DNA from: Desulfovibrio sp. OH1186_COT-070
GTDB taxonomy: Bacteria > Desulfobacterota > Desulfovibrionia > Desulfovibrionales > Desulfovibrionaceae
DNA: 47,266 nucleotides
Assembly: GCF_003860215.1 (NCBI RefSeq)
Contig: NZ_RQYH01000014.1
Span: 1-47,266, forward strand
Direction of reading: 5' to 3'
How positions within the stretch are numbered: the first letter of the stretch is position 1; each line of letters begins with the position of its first letter. The notes beneath the pieces were generated by a model that saw nothing but the letters and a program-made list of their open reading frames with translations, had not been told where the DNA came from and did not search any database. Made by a program: the position numbers and the translations under genes. Positions 27,326-36,266 of this stretch are shown here, in pieces.

Positions 27326-28948
27326 ATGTCTTCCATGCCCCCCCCGCCGCCCGCGAACACGCGCAGCGGCCTGCCTCCGGCCCTGATGGTTCAGGGAACC
27401 TGCTCCAACGCGGGCAAAAGCCTGCTGGCAGCCGCCTTCTGCCGCCTGCTGGCCCGCCGGGGCCTGAAGGTGGCCCCTTTCAAGGCCCAGAACATGGCTC
27501 TCAACTCCTTTGTCACCGACGACGGCAGGGAGATGGGCAGAGCGCAGGTTTTGCAGGCCCAGGCCTGCGGTCTTGCCCCTGATGTGCGGATGAACCCCGT
27601 TCTGCTCAAGCCGGTTTCCCATACGGGCTCACAGGTCATCGTGCTGGGCGAGCCGGTGGGGCTGATGCGCGTGGCGGAATATGTGCGCTACAAAGCCCGC
27701 GCCTGGAAGGCCGTGCGGCGGGCTTATGACAGCCTGGCGGCGGAACATGACATCATGGTGCTGGAGGGCGCGGGCAGCCCTGCGGAAATCAATCTCAAGG
27801 CCCATGACATTGTGAACATGCGCATGGCCCGCCATGCCGGGGCCGCCGTACTGCTTGTGGCCGATATCGACCGCGGCGGCGCTTTTGCCGCCCTGGCCGG
27901 AACCCTTGCCCTGCTCGGCAGGAACGACCGGGCACGGGTGGCGGGCTTTGTGCTCAACAAGTTCCGGGGCGATGCCGGTCTTCTGACCCCGGCTCTGGAT
28001 GCGCTCCGGCGGCGCACAAAAAAGCCCTTTCTGGGCATTGTGCCCATGCTGGAAGACCTTTTTCTGCCGGAAGAAGATTCGGTGAGCCTCAAGAGCGGCG
28101 ATCTTGCGGGCCTCCCGGCAGGCCCCCGGCGCCATACGGGGGAGGCGCTGGACATTCTTGTGCCCGACCTGCCCCACATCAGCAACGCCACAGATCTGGA
28201 CGCGCTGCGGCAGGAAGCGGGCGTGCGCCTGCGCATGGTGCGGCATCGGGAACACTGGGGGCAGCCCCATGTGGTGATCCTGCCGGGCAGCCGCAATACG
28301 GCTGCGGATCTCCATTTTCTGCGCGAGCGAGGGCTTGCGGAACTGGTGACGGCCTTCGGCCGCGCATGCCTGGCCGAAGGCCGCGGCATGCTGGCGGGCA
28401 TCTGCGGCGGATTGCAAATGCTGGGCCGGGACTTTCTGGACGCGCCCGGTCTGGAACAGGGAGGAAAAACAGACGCCCTCGGCCTTCTGCCCCTGCGCAC
28501 GCGCCTGGAACCCGCCAAAATTTTGCGCCGCACCCGGGCGTGCGCCCTTCCGGCGCTGACAGACGGCCCAGACGGCCAGGAATACGCTCTGGCCGGGTAC
28601 GAAATCCACCACGGCGTCACCACTCCCGACGCGTCTCTGGAGCAAGAGCGGATTTCCGGAAAAATGCGCGCTGTCATGCGCGACGCGGCCGGTCATCCCC
28701 TGGGCTGGGGGCTGTGCGACGCCGCTGGCCACGCGCGCGTCTGGGGCAGTTATCTGCACGGGCTTTTTGACGCGGACGGCTTCCGCCATGCCCTGCTGGC
28801 CCGTTGGCGGAAGGAGGCGGGCCTGCCCGCCTGCCCCGGCGCGGCATACGGTTCCGGCCCCCAGTTGGACAGGCTTGCCGATGCGGTGGAGGCCGCCGTG
28901 GACATGCCCGCAATCTACCGCCTGCTGGGGCTGGAATCCCGCGCCTGA
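27326..28948 (+). CDS. cobQ: Cobyric acid synthase
   Basis: Glutamine-dependent amidase that adds four amide groups to adenosylcobyrinic acid a,c-diamide in B12 synthesis. The 540-aa protein has an N-terminal dethiobiotin synthetase-like domain ([59 protein letters not shown]) and a C-terminal type 1 amidotransferase domain. The latter has the nucleophile Cys in [13 protein letters not shown], then YEIHHGVT and GSYLHGLFD. The start at ATG 27326 has only a poor ribosome-binding site; ATG 27335 is an alternative. The 3' end overlaps the convergent EamA gene by 34 bases. No other B12 gene is in the window. Confidence 0.95.
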   Translation: MSSMPPPPPANTRSGLPPALMVQGTCSNAGKSLLAAAFCRLLARRGLKVAPFKAQNMALNSFVTDDGREMGRAQVLQAQACGLAPDVRMNPVLLKPVSHTGSQVIVLGEPVGLMRVAEYVRYKARAWKAVRRAYDSLAAEHDIMVLEGAGSPAEINLKAHDIVNMRMARHAGAAVLLVADIDRGGAFAALAGTLALLGRNDRARVAGFVLNKFRGDAGLLTPALDALRRRTKKPFLGIVPMLEDLFLPEEDSVSLKSGDLAGLPAGPRRHTGEALDILVPDLPHISNATDLDALRQEAGVRLRMVRHREHWGQPHVVILPGSRNTAADLHFLRERGLAELVTAFGRACLAEGRGMLAGICGGLQMLGRDFLDAPGLEQGGKTDALGLLPLRTRLEPAKILRRTRACALPALTDGPDGQEYALAGYEIHHGVTTPDASLEQERISGKMRAVMRDAAGHPLGWGLCDAAGHARVWGSYLHGLFDADGFRHALLARWRKEAGLPACPGAAYGSGPQLDRLADAVEAAVDMPAIYRLLGLESRA

Positions 28949-29856
28949 AGGACAACGGGCGAGCGCCACTGGCTCAGCAGCACTCCGGCCGCTGTCAGGG
29001 CCGCCGCCGCGTACTGAACGAGCGTCAACCGTTCGTCCAGCAGCCAGACGCCGAAGATCAGGGCAAAGACCGGGATGAGATTGGTGTAGGCCGCCGCGCG
29101 GCCCGCAGAAAGGCGGATGACGCCAAAATTGTACAGGCCGTATCCGGCAAAGGTCACCACGCCGCCCAGATAGCCCACGCAGGCCCAGGCGGCCCACCAG
29201 GGAAAATCCCTGCCAAGGTCAACGGAAATCCCGCCCTGGACAGGCAGCAGAACCAGCAGGGAGAAAAAAAGCAGGCCCACGGCGGACTGTGCCGCCACAA
29301 TGCACAGGGGGCTGTACGCATCCGCAAGACGACGCACAAGCACTGTGTACCCGGCGGCGCACACCATGGCCACGCCTTGCAGCAGATTGCCCAGAACAGG
29401 ATTGACGGCGCTGGGGCCGGACTCGGCGGAAAGAGTGATCCCGGCAACGCCGGTGACCGCCAGGGCAAAGCCCAGCCACATGCGCGCCCCTGTGCGTTCG
29501 CCCAGAAACACAAAAGCCGTTGCCGCCACCAGCAGGGGCAGCAGTGCGGTTATCATGCCCGCCTGGGAGGCCGAGGTCAGCTGCAGGGCATGGGTTTCAA
29601 AAAGAAAATAGAGGCACGGCTCGCACAGGGCCAGCAGCAACAGCGTTTTCCATTGGCGGCAGCGGGAAATTTCGCGGAAAAAACGCGGCCACAGGGGCAG
29701 CAGCAACAGGCAGGCCACAAGCATGCGCCCCGCCATGACGGTCATGGGAGTCAGGGCGGTGAGGGCGACGCGCAGCGCAATGAAGGTGGAGCCCCAGAAG
29801 CACATGGCGGTCAGCAGGGCCAGATGGGGCAGGGCGCGGTGCAGGGGATGCGGCAT
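28915..29856 (-). CDS. EamA/DMT family permease
   Basis: Drug/metabolite transporter family protein, an inner-membrane permease with ten predicted helices from two EamA repeats. The 313-aa protein shows the first repeat from [17 protein letters not shown] to the helix ending [17 protein letters not shown], and the second from [20 protein letters not shown] to [19 protein letters not shown]. The FLGE and LLDE motifs are typical of the two repeats. Substrates range over amino acids, nucleosides and drugs, and cannot be told here. The ATG at 29856 gives the expected N-terminus; the frame remains open far upstream but only as a shadow of the opposite gene. Confidence 0.9.
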   Translation of the reverse strand: MPHPLHRALPHLALLTAMCFWGSTFIALRVALTALTPMTVMAGRMLVACLLLLPLWPRFFREISRCRQWKTLLLLALCEPCLYFLFETHALQLTSASQAGMITALLPLLVAATAFVFLGERTGARMWLGFALAVTGVAGITLSAESGPSAVNPVLGNLLQGVAMVCAAGYTVLVRRLADAYSPLCIVAAQSAVGLLFFSLLVLLPVQGGISVDLGRDFPWWAAWACVGYLGGVVTFAGYGLYNFGVIRLSAGRAAAYTNLIPVFALIFGVWLLDERLTLVQYAAAALTAAGVLLSQWRSPVVLQARDSSPSRR

Positions 29857-29991
29857 GGATTTCCGGCCTGGTTTCGGGCCGTGCGGTTGGAGGTGATTTT
29901 TTCCGCAGCCTAGGGTACAATACTTTCCATCGCAAGAGTACCGCACCAATGGGAACGCTGGCAGCCGCACGCCGTGCGGCATGGGAGAGGC

Positions 29992-32274
29992 ATGAGCATT
30001 ATACGTTTGACCAAAATTTCCGGCGCGCTTCTGGCGGTTTTGCTGACCGCCCTGACGGTTTGCCATTTCTGGTTGTGGCGCGCGGCCGCGGCCTCCGGCG
30101 GGGAGGCGGCCCTTGCGCACAACGGCGCGGCAAGCGCCATGACAATACTTCTGGCGCTGCTGTGGCTGTTTTTTGCCTGCGCGGCATGGCTTTTCCGCAG
30201 CCGGGTGGGCGTGCCCCTGGAGCATGCGCGCCGCTGCGCGGAAAGCCTGGCCGCCGGAGAAAACCCCCGGATTCCGGACCCGGCCCGCACGGACGAAATG
30301 GGCAGCATGTTTGCCAGCCTGCAACACATCAAGGCCGCCCTGCTGGCGCGCGACCAACGCACGCAGGACGCCGAGAGGCGTGCGGTGCAGGGCCAGCGGC
30401 AGGCGGCCATGGCCCGCTCCCAGAGTCTTGTGTCCCTGAAGCTGGCGCGTCAGGCCTCCAACGTGCAGGACGAATTTTTGCAGCGCATGAGCCACGATGT
30501 GCGCACCCCCCTGAACGCCATCATCGGCATGAGCTATCTGGGCCTGCAGGCCGGGGCCAGCGGCGCGCAGCGCGACTACCTGCTGAACATCAACAAGTCC
30601 GGCAGCGCCCTGCGGGACATGATCAACCGCATTCTGGATTTTTCCGGCCTGAGCAAGGACTGCAAGGCCGACGAGAGGGAATTTCTCTGCCTGGCCTCTT
30701 TTCTGGATTTTCTGGAAAAAGGCCTGGCAGGCAGCGCTCTGGAAAAAGGCACAGCCCTGCGTTTTTCCCTGGACGCCGCAATCCCGGAGACCGTCTGGGG
30801 GCACGCGCGCTATCTGGAGGAAGTGCTGCGCATCCTGCTGGACAATGCCGTCAAATACGCGGGCAAGGGCAGCGTGGAGTGCCGGGTTTTTCCGGCAGCC
30901 GCATCTTCTCCGTCCGGCGGCATTCTGCGCCTGCGCTTTGAAGTGGCCGACAACGGGCCGGGACTGGAAAACAGCCTGCGGGAAAAGATTTTTGACGCTC
31001 CCCTCACGGGCGACATTTTTTCTTCTCTGGCGAGCGACGGTCTGGGGCTTGCACTCGCCCGCCAACTGGTGGATTTCATGGGCGGGGAACTGGGCGTGGA
31101 AAGCGCGCCGGGCCAGGGATGCCGCTTCTTTTTCGAACTGGATTTTCCCGTTGAGGCGCCGGCATGCGGGCTGTTGCCGGGGAGCGGGGCTGCCGCCGGG
31201 GCACGGCGGACAGTGCTTGTGGCCGAAGACAACGAGATCAATGCCCAGATTGCCGCAGAACTGCTGAAGCAGGCCGGACTGGAAGTGCTGCTGGCGGCCA
31301 ACGGAAGCGAAGCCGTTGACATGGTGGCCCGTGAAGCGCAGGTGGGCGTTGTGCTCATGGACATGCAGATGCCTGTCATGGGCGGCCTTGAAGCCACAAG
31401 GCGCATCCGGGAAATGGGCTACGACTCTGACCGCCTGCCCATTGTGGCCATGACCGCGCATACCGACCATACGTCACGCCTGGAAGGCAAGAGCGCGGGC
31501 ATGAACGACTACCTGACCAAACCCGTGGATCCCGACGCCCTGTACGCGGTGCTGGAACGCTGGCTGCCGGGAGGACTGGAAAACCGGACGCCGGAAAAAA
31601 GCGCTGCGGACGAAGCCGCGCCCTCGGAAAGCGCCGCCGCGTGGAGCGCCCTGGATTCCGACTCCGCGGAAGACGGGCAGTCTGTGAACACCAAGGCGGG
31701 GCTTGCCGCTGTGGGCGGCAACCGGGAACTGTACCGGGAACTGCTCTTGCGCTTTGTCGCCCATTACGGCGACAGCCCGACCCTTTTGCGGGACATGCTG
31801 GAAAAGAAAAAATACGAGGCCGCCGCCCGCCACGCGCATACGGTCAAGGGCGTGGCCGCCAATCTGGGGCTGGAGCGCATCTTCCGGGTCACCAAGGCCA
31901 TGGAGGTTTGCCTGCCCGCAACGCCGCCGCCCGCAAGCCTGGTGGACGCCTTTGAAAAACACATGCTCTCCGTGCTGGCGCAGGTGAACTTTTTTGAGCG
32001 TTCCGAAGGTGTTGCGGGCACGGAAGAATGCCGCCCCCTGCCTCCGGAACAAACGGATGCCCTGCTGGCCTTTCTGGACGGCCTGCCCGAACGGTTTGAG
32101 GCTGACTGGGGCAGCACGGAAGCCGAAGTGCGGGCCTTTGCCGCACAGATGCAGGGCACGGCCTGCGCGGCGGAACTGGGCAATGTGCTGGAAGCTGTCA
32201 GGGATTTCGACAAGGAAGGTCTGGCCGCAAGCGCGGAGCGGCTGCGGGAAAAACTTTTGTGCGAAAGGGCATGA
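29992..32274 (+). CDS. Hybrid sensor histidine kinase with receiver and Hpt domains
   Basis: Membrane-bound multistep phosphorelay kinase of 760 aa. Two membrane helices (about residues 6-25 and 45-65) bracket only a short external loop, followed by a HAMP-like segment and a coiled coil. The kinase core has the H box MSHDVRTPLNAIIGM (His168), N box LRILLDNAVKYA and G boxes VADNGPGL and DGLGLALARQLVDF. A receiver domain follows (VLVAEDNEIN, phospho-Asp457 in VVLMDMQMPVMGG, DYLTKPV), then an Hpt domain with HAHTVKGVAANLGL (His616). No response regulator is adjacent, so its output is unknown. The short periplasmic loop suggests sensing in the membrane or cytoplasm. GGGAGAGG supports the ATG at 29992. 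Its stop overlaps the next ATG. Confidence 0.93.
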   Translation: MSIIRLTKISGALLAVLLTALTVCHFWLWRAAAASGGEAALAHNGAASAMTILLALLWLFFACAAWLFRSRVGVPLEHARRCAESLAAGENPRIPDPARTDEMGSMFASLQHIKAALLARDQRTQDAERRAVQGQRQAAMARSQSLVSLKLARQASNVQDEFLQRMSHDVRTPLNAIIGMSYLGLQAGASGAQRDYLLNINKSGSALRDMINRILDFSGLSKDCKADEREFLCLASFLDFLEKGLAGSALEKGTALRFSLDAAIPETVWGHARYLEEVLRILLDNAVKYAGKGSVECRVFPAAASSPSGGILRLRFEVADNGPGLENSLREKIFDAPLTGDIFSSLASDGLGLALARQLVDFMGGELGVESAPGQGCRFFFELDFPVEAPACGLLPGSGAAAGARRTVLVAEDNEINAQIAAELLKQAGLEVLLAANGSEAVDMVAREAQVGVVLMDMQMPVMGGLEATRRIREMGYDSDRLPIVAMTAHTDHTSRLEGKSAGMNDYLTKPVDPDALYAVLERWLPGGLENRTPEKSAADEAAPSESAAAWSALDSDSAEDGQSVNTKAGLAAVGGNRELYRELLLRFVAHYGDSPTLLRDMLEKKKYEAAARHAHTVKGVAANLGLERIFRVTKAMEVCLPATPPPASLVDAFEKHMLSVLAQVNFFERSEGVAGTEECRPLPPEQTDALLAFLDGLPERFEADWGSTEAEVRAFAAQMQGTACAAELGNVLEAVRDFDKEGLAASAERLREKLLCERA

Positions 32275-33092
32275 AGACCGTTTTCTGCCTGGACGACAAG
32301 CGGCCCTACCTCATGCTGCTCAAGGTCGCCGTGCGTTCCCTGCGGGCCGTCCAGGGCGAGGATGCGCCGTGCCTGTGCGTGTATGCCGGGCAGGACGCGG
32401 CCCTGCTGGAGGCGCTGGACCGTGAGGGCATTCCTGTGGCCCGCTACCGCCCGCGCATTGATCCCGCCGGGCTGACCCCTCTGGGGCAGGCCTGCGCCGG
32501 ATGCTTTCTCAAACTGGAACTGGCCCTTGTGCCGGAACTGGCGCACGACAGCCATGTGCTGTACTGCGACACGGATGTTTTTTTTCGCCGTTCCCTGCAG
32601 GAGCTCTTTGCCCTGCGCCCGCCCTACATGGGCATGGCCCGCGAATATACGGCCCCGTTCTGTCACGAGCACCAGAGCCTTTCCTACCGATACCGCGGGG
32701 AAAGCTATACCGTGCCCATGCCCTTTCCCATCTGGACGTTTTCCAGCGGGGTTGCCCTGTTCCATCTGGAAAAACTGCGCCAGCGGGAGCTTGTGGAGCA
32801 CTTCATGGCGTTTTGCCAGGAAAACGAATCCCGCATCGGCAATCTGGACCAGTCCCTGCTCAACTATTTTTTCGGCAAGCGCATCACCCGTCTGGAAGAC
32901 CGCTGGAACTGCCCCCCCTACCGCCAGGAGTGCGATACGGCCCATATCGTGCATTTTCACGGCCCCAAACCCTGGGCCACAGGGCCGGATCTGGCGGATC
33001 TGCGCATCAACCACTTCGAGCGCATGAGCCGCCTCTGGATGGAATACCTGACAGACGAAGAACGGGCCGAAGTGGCTGCCTGGCAGGGCTGA
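32271..33092 (+). CDS. Small glycosyltransferase, GT8-like
   Basis: A 273-aa cytoplasmic protein with a GT-A-type sugar transferase look. The N-terminus TVFCLDDKRPYLMLLKVAVR is followed by a strand-helix region, the metal-binding DxD motif in VLYCDTDVFF near residue 100, FSSGVALFHLEKLR, and IGNLDQSLLNYFF, the usual GT8-type Asp-Gln motif. HIVHFHGPKPW near the end resembles the late His-x-x-Gly-x-Lys motif of GT8. Acceptor and donor are unknown. The ATG overlaps the kinase stop by four bases, so the pair is translationally coupled. A GTG at 32259 is a less likely start. Confidence 0.8.
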   Translation: MKTVFCLDDKRPYLMLLKVAVRSLRAVQGEDAPCLCVYAGQDAALLEALDREGIPVARYRPRIDPAGLTPLGQACAGCFLKLELALVPELAHDSHVLYCDTDVFFRRSLQELFALRPPYMGMAREYTAPFCHEHQSLSYRYRGESYTVPMPFPIWTFSSGVALFHLEKLRQRELVEHFMAFCQENESRIGNLDQSLLNYFFGKRITRLEDRWNCPPYRQECDTAHIVHFHGPKPWATGPDLADLRINHFERMSRLWMEYLTDEERAEVAAWQG

Positions 33093-33112
33093 AGCCCCGT
33101 TTTTCCGGACAG

Positions 33113-34540
33113 CTACTGCCCGCGACCGTGCAGCCGCCGGACAATCTCCTGACCTGCCCTGCGCCCCGCGCCCATGGCCAGAATGACCGTGGCCGCTCCG
33201 GTCACGATATCGCCGCCCGCAAAAACATTGGGCATGGACGTTTCGCCGGTGTCCTCATTGACCTCGATATAGCCCCACTTGTTTTTGCGCAGGTCCGGCG
33301 TGGCGTCCAGCAGCACGGGGTTGGAGCGGGTTCCCAGGGCAACGATGGCAAGGTCTGTGGGCAGATCATATTCCGACCCTTCCACCGGCACGGGCCGACG
33401 GCGGCCCGAAGAGTCCGGCTCGCCCAGTTCCATCCGCTGCAGGGTAACGGAAACAAGCTGATGCTCCTCGTTGCCGTTGAAGCGCACGGGCGCGGACAGC
33501 AGAGAAAACTGCACGCCCTCCTCCTCGGCATGCTCGATTTCTTCCAGGCGGGCAGGCATTTCGGCTCTGGTGCGGCGGTACACGATGTGCACGCTTTCCG
33601 CCCCCATGCGCAAGGCCGTGCGGGCCGCGTCCATGGCCACATTGCCCGCGCCGAAAACAGTGACATTCTTGCCGGGATAGGGGGGGGTGTCCTGCCGGGG
33701 AAAATCATACGCCCGGCCGAGGTTCACCCGTGTCAGATATTCGTTGGCCGAAAAGACGCCCACCAGATTTTCTCCGGGAATGCCGAGAAAAACCGGCAGG
33801 CCCGCTCCCACGCCGATAAATACGGCGTCATATTCTTCTTGCAGGTCCCGCACATCCACGGTGCGTCCGCCCACAAAATTGAGCTGAAAATTCACCCCCA
33901 TCTGACGCAGGCCGTTGATCTCCGTGGCGACCACATCCTTGGGCAGGCGAAAAGCGGGAATACCGTAAACGAGCACGCCGCCCGGCTCGTGCAGGGCTTC
34001 AAAAACATCCACCCTGATGCCCTCCACGGCGCAGACGCCCGCACAGGTCAGGGACGCCGGGCCGGAACCGATACAGGCCACCCGTGGCCCCTTGAGGGGC
34101 AGGGCACAGGCTGTGGAGCCGAGAACCTGCTCGCAGCCCGAGGCAGCGATAAAACTGTCGGCCACAAAGCGTTCCAGACGCCCGATGGCCACGGGCTGCC
34201 CCTTGGCGGCAAGCACGCACTTGCCCTCACACTGGTTTTCCTGGGGACAGACGCGACCGCACACCGCAGGCAGGCTGTTGGTGCTCTTGATGATGCGGTA
34301 GGCCGCATCCATATTGCCCTGAGCCACCTGGGCAATGAAATCGCGGATGGGCACTTCCACCGGGCAGCCCTTCACGCAGAGGGGCTTTTTGCATTGCAGG
34401 CAGCGCGCGGCCTCCTGCATGGCCATTTCCCTGGTGTAGCCAAGGGCCACTTCGGCAAAGTTGGCGCGTCTGACGTGGGGGGGCTGACAGGGCATCTCTA
34501 CCCTGGGGGCAAGGGGTTTGGGCGTTTTCCTAGTTTCCAT
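33113..34540 (-). CDS. nfnB: NfnB (NfnL), large subunit of bifurcating transhydrogenase
   Basis: Large subunit of NADH-dependent reduced ferredoxin:NADP+ oxidoreductase, a cytoplasmic electron-bifurcating complex. The 475-aa protein is related to the glutamate synthase small chain. N-terminal cysteine groups CLQCKKPLCVKGCPVEVP and CGRVCPQENQCEGKC bind two 4Fe-4S clusters. FAD binding is at ACIGSGPASLTCAGVCAVEG, NADP(H) binding at VTVFGAGNVAMDAARTALRM, and FAGGDIVTGAATVILAMGAG closes the fold. In Desulfovibrio the complex links NADPH with NADH and ferredoxin. The nfnA partner immediately upstream, overlapping by 11 bases, separates this from a true gltD. Confidence 0.94.
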   Translation of the reverse strand: METRKTPKPLAPRVEMPCQPPHVRRANFAEVALGYTREMAMQEAARCLQCKKPLCVKGCPVEVPIRDFIAQVAQGNMDAAYRIIKSTNSLPAVCGRVCPQENQCEGKCVLAAKGQPVAIGRLERFVADSFIAASGCEQVLGSTACALPLKGPRVACIGSGPASLTCAGVCAVEGIRVDVFEALHEPGGVLVYGIPAFRLPKDVVATEINGLRQMGVNFQLNFVGGRTVDVRDLQEEYDAVFIGVGAGLPVFLGIPGENLVGVFSANEYLTRVNLGRAYDFPRQDTPPYPGKNVTVFGAGNVAMDAARTALRMGAESVHIVYRRTRAEMPARLEEIEHAEEEGVQFSLLSAPVRFNGNEEHQLVSVTLQRMELGEPDSSGRRRPVPVEGSEYDLPTDLAIVALGTRSNPVLLDATPDLRKNKWGYIEVNEDTGETSMPNVFAGGDIVTGAATVILAMGAGRRAGQEIVRRLHGRGQ

Positions 34541-35372
34541 GAATGGCTCTCCGGTGGGCGTCGATGGAAATGGTCTCCTGATCGCGAAAAGCTCCCAGGC
34601 GGCGGCGCAGTTCGGCAAAATCCACTTCATGCCCGTCAAATTCCGGGCCGTCCACGCAGGCGAATCGGGTTTTGCCGCCCACGCTGACGCGGCAGGCGCC
34701 GCACATGCCGATGCCGTCCACCATGATGGGGTTCAGGCTCACGGTGGTTCTGACGCCGAAAGGCCGGGCGGTGTCGGCCACAGCGGCCATCATGGGCACC
34801 GGCCCCACGGCCACCACCTCAAAAACGCTCTTGTCCTTTTCGAGGCGGCGGCGCAAAAGATCCGTGACAAGCCCCTTGTGCCCGTAACTGCCGTCGTCGG
34901 TGGAAATGAGCAGCTCGTCCGCAAAGGATGCCAGTTCTTTTTCAAACAGCAGCAGGTCTTTCCTGCGCGCCCCGATAATGCCCACCACGCGGTTGCCGAT
35001 GCGTGCATGGCCCTTGGCAATATGGTGCATGGCGGCGATACCGGTGCCGCCGCCCATACAGATGACTGTGCCGTGCTTCTCGATACGGGTCGGGCGGCCC
35101 AGCGGGCCGCAGACATCCAGAATGGATCCGCCCGTGTCAAGCTCTTCCAGAAGGGCCGTGCTTTTGCCCATGACAAGGTAGACAATGGTGATGGTGCCCT
35201 TTTCCCTGTCTGTGTCGGCAATGGTCAGGGGGATGCGCTCCCCCTGGGGGCTCATGCGCAGCATGACAAAGTGGCCGGGAAGGGCTTTTTGGGCAATGTG
35301 CGGCGCGTGGAGCACCATTTTGCTGGTCGTGCCCGGAATAAGGCTTTCCTTGCGCAGAATGGTCGTGGGCAT
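34530..35372 (-). CDS. nfnA: NfnA (NfnS), small subunit of bifurcating transhydrogenase
   Basis: Small subunit of the NfnAB complex, similar to ferredoxin-NADP+ reductase and dihydroorotate dehydrogenase electron-transfer subunit. The 280-aa protein has the FAD-binding region RIPLTIADTDREKG, the NAD(H)-binding segment ICMGGGTGIAAMHHIAKGHA, and a C-terminal 2Fe-2S ligand group GMCGACRVSVGGKTRFACVD. The last part, DGPEFDGHEVDF, is typical of NfnA and SudB-like proteins. GAGGAG before the ATG at 35372 fixes the start. It is the first gene of a two-gene unit with nfnB. I looked for a Rex-type operator upstream and saw none. Confidence 0.93.
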   Translation of the reverse strand: MPTTILRKESLIPGTTSKMVLHAPHIAQKALPGHFVMLRMSPQGERIPLTIADTDREKGTITIVYLVMGKSTALLEELDTGGSILDVCGPLGRPTRIEKHGTVICMGGGTGIAAMHHIAKGHARIGNRVVGIIGARRKDLLLFEKELASFADELLISTDDGSYGHKGLVTDLLRRRLEKDKSVFEVVAVGPVPMMAAVADTARPFGVRTTVSLNPIMVDGIGMCGACRVSVGGKTRFACVDGPEFDGHEVDFAELRRRLGAFRDQETISIDAHRRAIHGN

Positions 35373-35445
35373 GGGGAATCTCCTCAATGATGCGGCATCC
35401 GTGCAGTGTAGCCCCGAACTCCCCTGTTGGCAAGATTTCCGTATA

Positions 35446-35474
35446 TTGCATGATCCGCCTTCTTTGAGTATTCT
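35446..35474 (+). promoter_or_regulatory. Possible promoter for the CHAT-DUF4384 gene cluster
   Basis: TTGCAT (35446-35451) and TATTCT (35469-35474) lie 17 bases apart, leaving a leader of about 110 bases before the first gene. A short CTTGG-gaggtg-CCAAG repeat follows. It is the best candidate in the 218-base divergent gap, but not strong. Confidence 0.3.
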
Positions 35475-35590
35475 TGGGAGGTGCCAAGACTCCACCCCGG
35501 CGTCTTGCCCAAAACCTCTACCGCATGACTGCGCGCGGCACAGGGCGGGTTCCGCCCCAAAGCGGCGCAGCGCGTGCACACGGGGAAGAC

Positions 35591-36238
35591 ATGAAAAAAC
35601 AGACGGCTTTTCTTGTGCTGGCGACTTTGCTGCTCTGGAGCAGCAGCCCTTTTGCCGCGCGCGCCACCCGTGACCTTGTGTTTGAAGACGAAGCGCCCTC
35701 TGCGAAACAGGCGAGCGGCGAGGCGCGCAGCCTCGCTGTCAAGACCACGCTTCTGCTGGTGCGCGACGGCGTAACGTCTTCGGTGCCTCCCAGCCACGTA
35801 TTCAAATCCGGCGACAAGGTGAAGCTCGTGTTCACCACCAGCACGGACGGCTATGTGTACTGGCTGTCCAAGGGCAGTTCCGGAACATATGCCCTTCTCT
35901 ACCCCACCGCCCACGCGGGGATGGACAATCATGTGAAGCGCAATGTGGAATATTCCGTCCCGGTCAAGGGCATGTTCCGCTTTGACGACACGCCGGGCAA
36001 GGAAGAGCTTTTGTGCATCCTCTCTCCCACGCCTCTGGAAGATCTGGACAAGGCCGTTGCGGAAAACTTTGAAAACGCGGCCGCCGCTGTTGCCAGCCTG
36101 GAGGCCCGCCACCAGGCGCAGCGCGTTGCCCGCGATCTTGTTTTTGAAGAGGAAGAAAGCGAGAGCGTGAACACCAGGAAGCAGGAAGCCCGGGACGGGG
36201 AACCCTTTGTCGCCCACTACGAACTTGTGCATGAGTAG
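35591..36238 (+). CDS. Exported DUF4384 protein with two RxxRDLVF motifs (short paralogue)
   Basis: A 215-aa exported protein, first of a five-gene cluster. The signal peptide (residues 1-23, FLVLATLLLWSSSPFAA) is followed at once by the motif RATRDLVFEDE (residues 24-34). A DUF4384 domain spans about residues 48-150: VFKSGDKVKLVFTTSTDGYV, YWLSKGSSGTYALLYPT, GMDNHVKRNVEYSVP and ELLCILSP. A second motif, RVARDLVFEEE (178-188), precedes an acidic stretch and the ending EPFVAHYELVHE. DUF4384 is a beta-sandwich-like domain often found with proteases and TPR proteins in the envelope. GGGGAAG precedes the ATG at 35591. Its domain and tail closely match the gene at 41376, so the two are paralogues. 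Function unproven; a substrate or regulator of the CHAT peptidase is my inference. Confidence 0.88.
   Translation: MKKQTAFLVLATLLLWSSSPFAARATRDLVFEDEAPSAKQASGEARSLAVKTTLLLVRDGVTSSVPPSHVFKSGDKVKLVFTTSTDGYVYWLSKGSSGTYALLYPTAHAGMDNHVKRNVEYSVPVKGMFRFDDTPGKEELLCILSPTPLEDLDKAVAENFENAAAAVASLEARHQAQRVARDLVFEEEESESVNTRKQEARDGEPFVAHYELVHE
35660..35692 (+). repeat. RxxRDLVF motif copy 1
   Basis: Encodes RATRDLVFEDE directly after the predicted signal peptide of the short DUF4384 protein. One of five copies of R-x-x-R-D-L-V-F-[D/E]-[D/E] in this cluster. The copies use different codons, so the conservation is at protein level. Confidence 0.8.
36122..36154 (+). repeat. RxxRDLVF motif copy 2
   Basis: Encodes RVARDLVFEEE near the C-terminus of the short DUF4384 protein, followed by more acidic residues and the VNT...EPFVA tail shared with the long paralogue. 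Confidence 0.8.
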
Positions 36239-36266
36239 CGCGGCCATGTATCGCGGGAGGGATGTC

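Noticed and set aside
29857..31470. Upstream extension of the EamA permease frame to 851 aa
   Set aside because: The extra part lies opposite the histidine kinase and has no features. The permease family N-terminus fits the ATG at 29856.
33113..34540. Annotation of this gene as glutamate synthase small subunit (gltD)
   Set aside because: No gltB is adjacent, and the overlapping upstream gene is a clear NfnA-type subunit, so NfnB is the better call.
35470..35495. TTGGCACC on the - strand before nfnAB, as a sigma-54 site
   Set aside because: No GC-containing -12 element at the required distance.
35373..35590. Rex-type operator for nfnAB
   Set aside because: I looked for a TTGTGAA-N4-TTCACAA-like palindrome in the divergent gap and found none.
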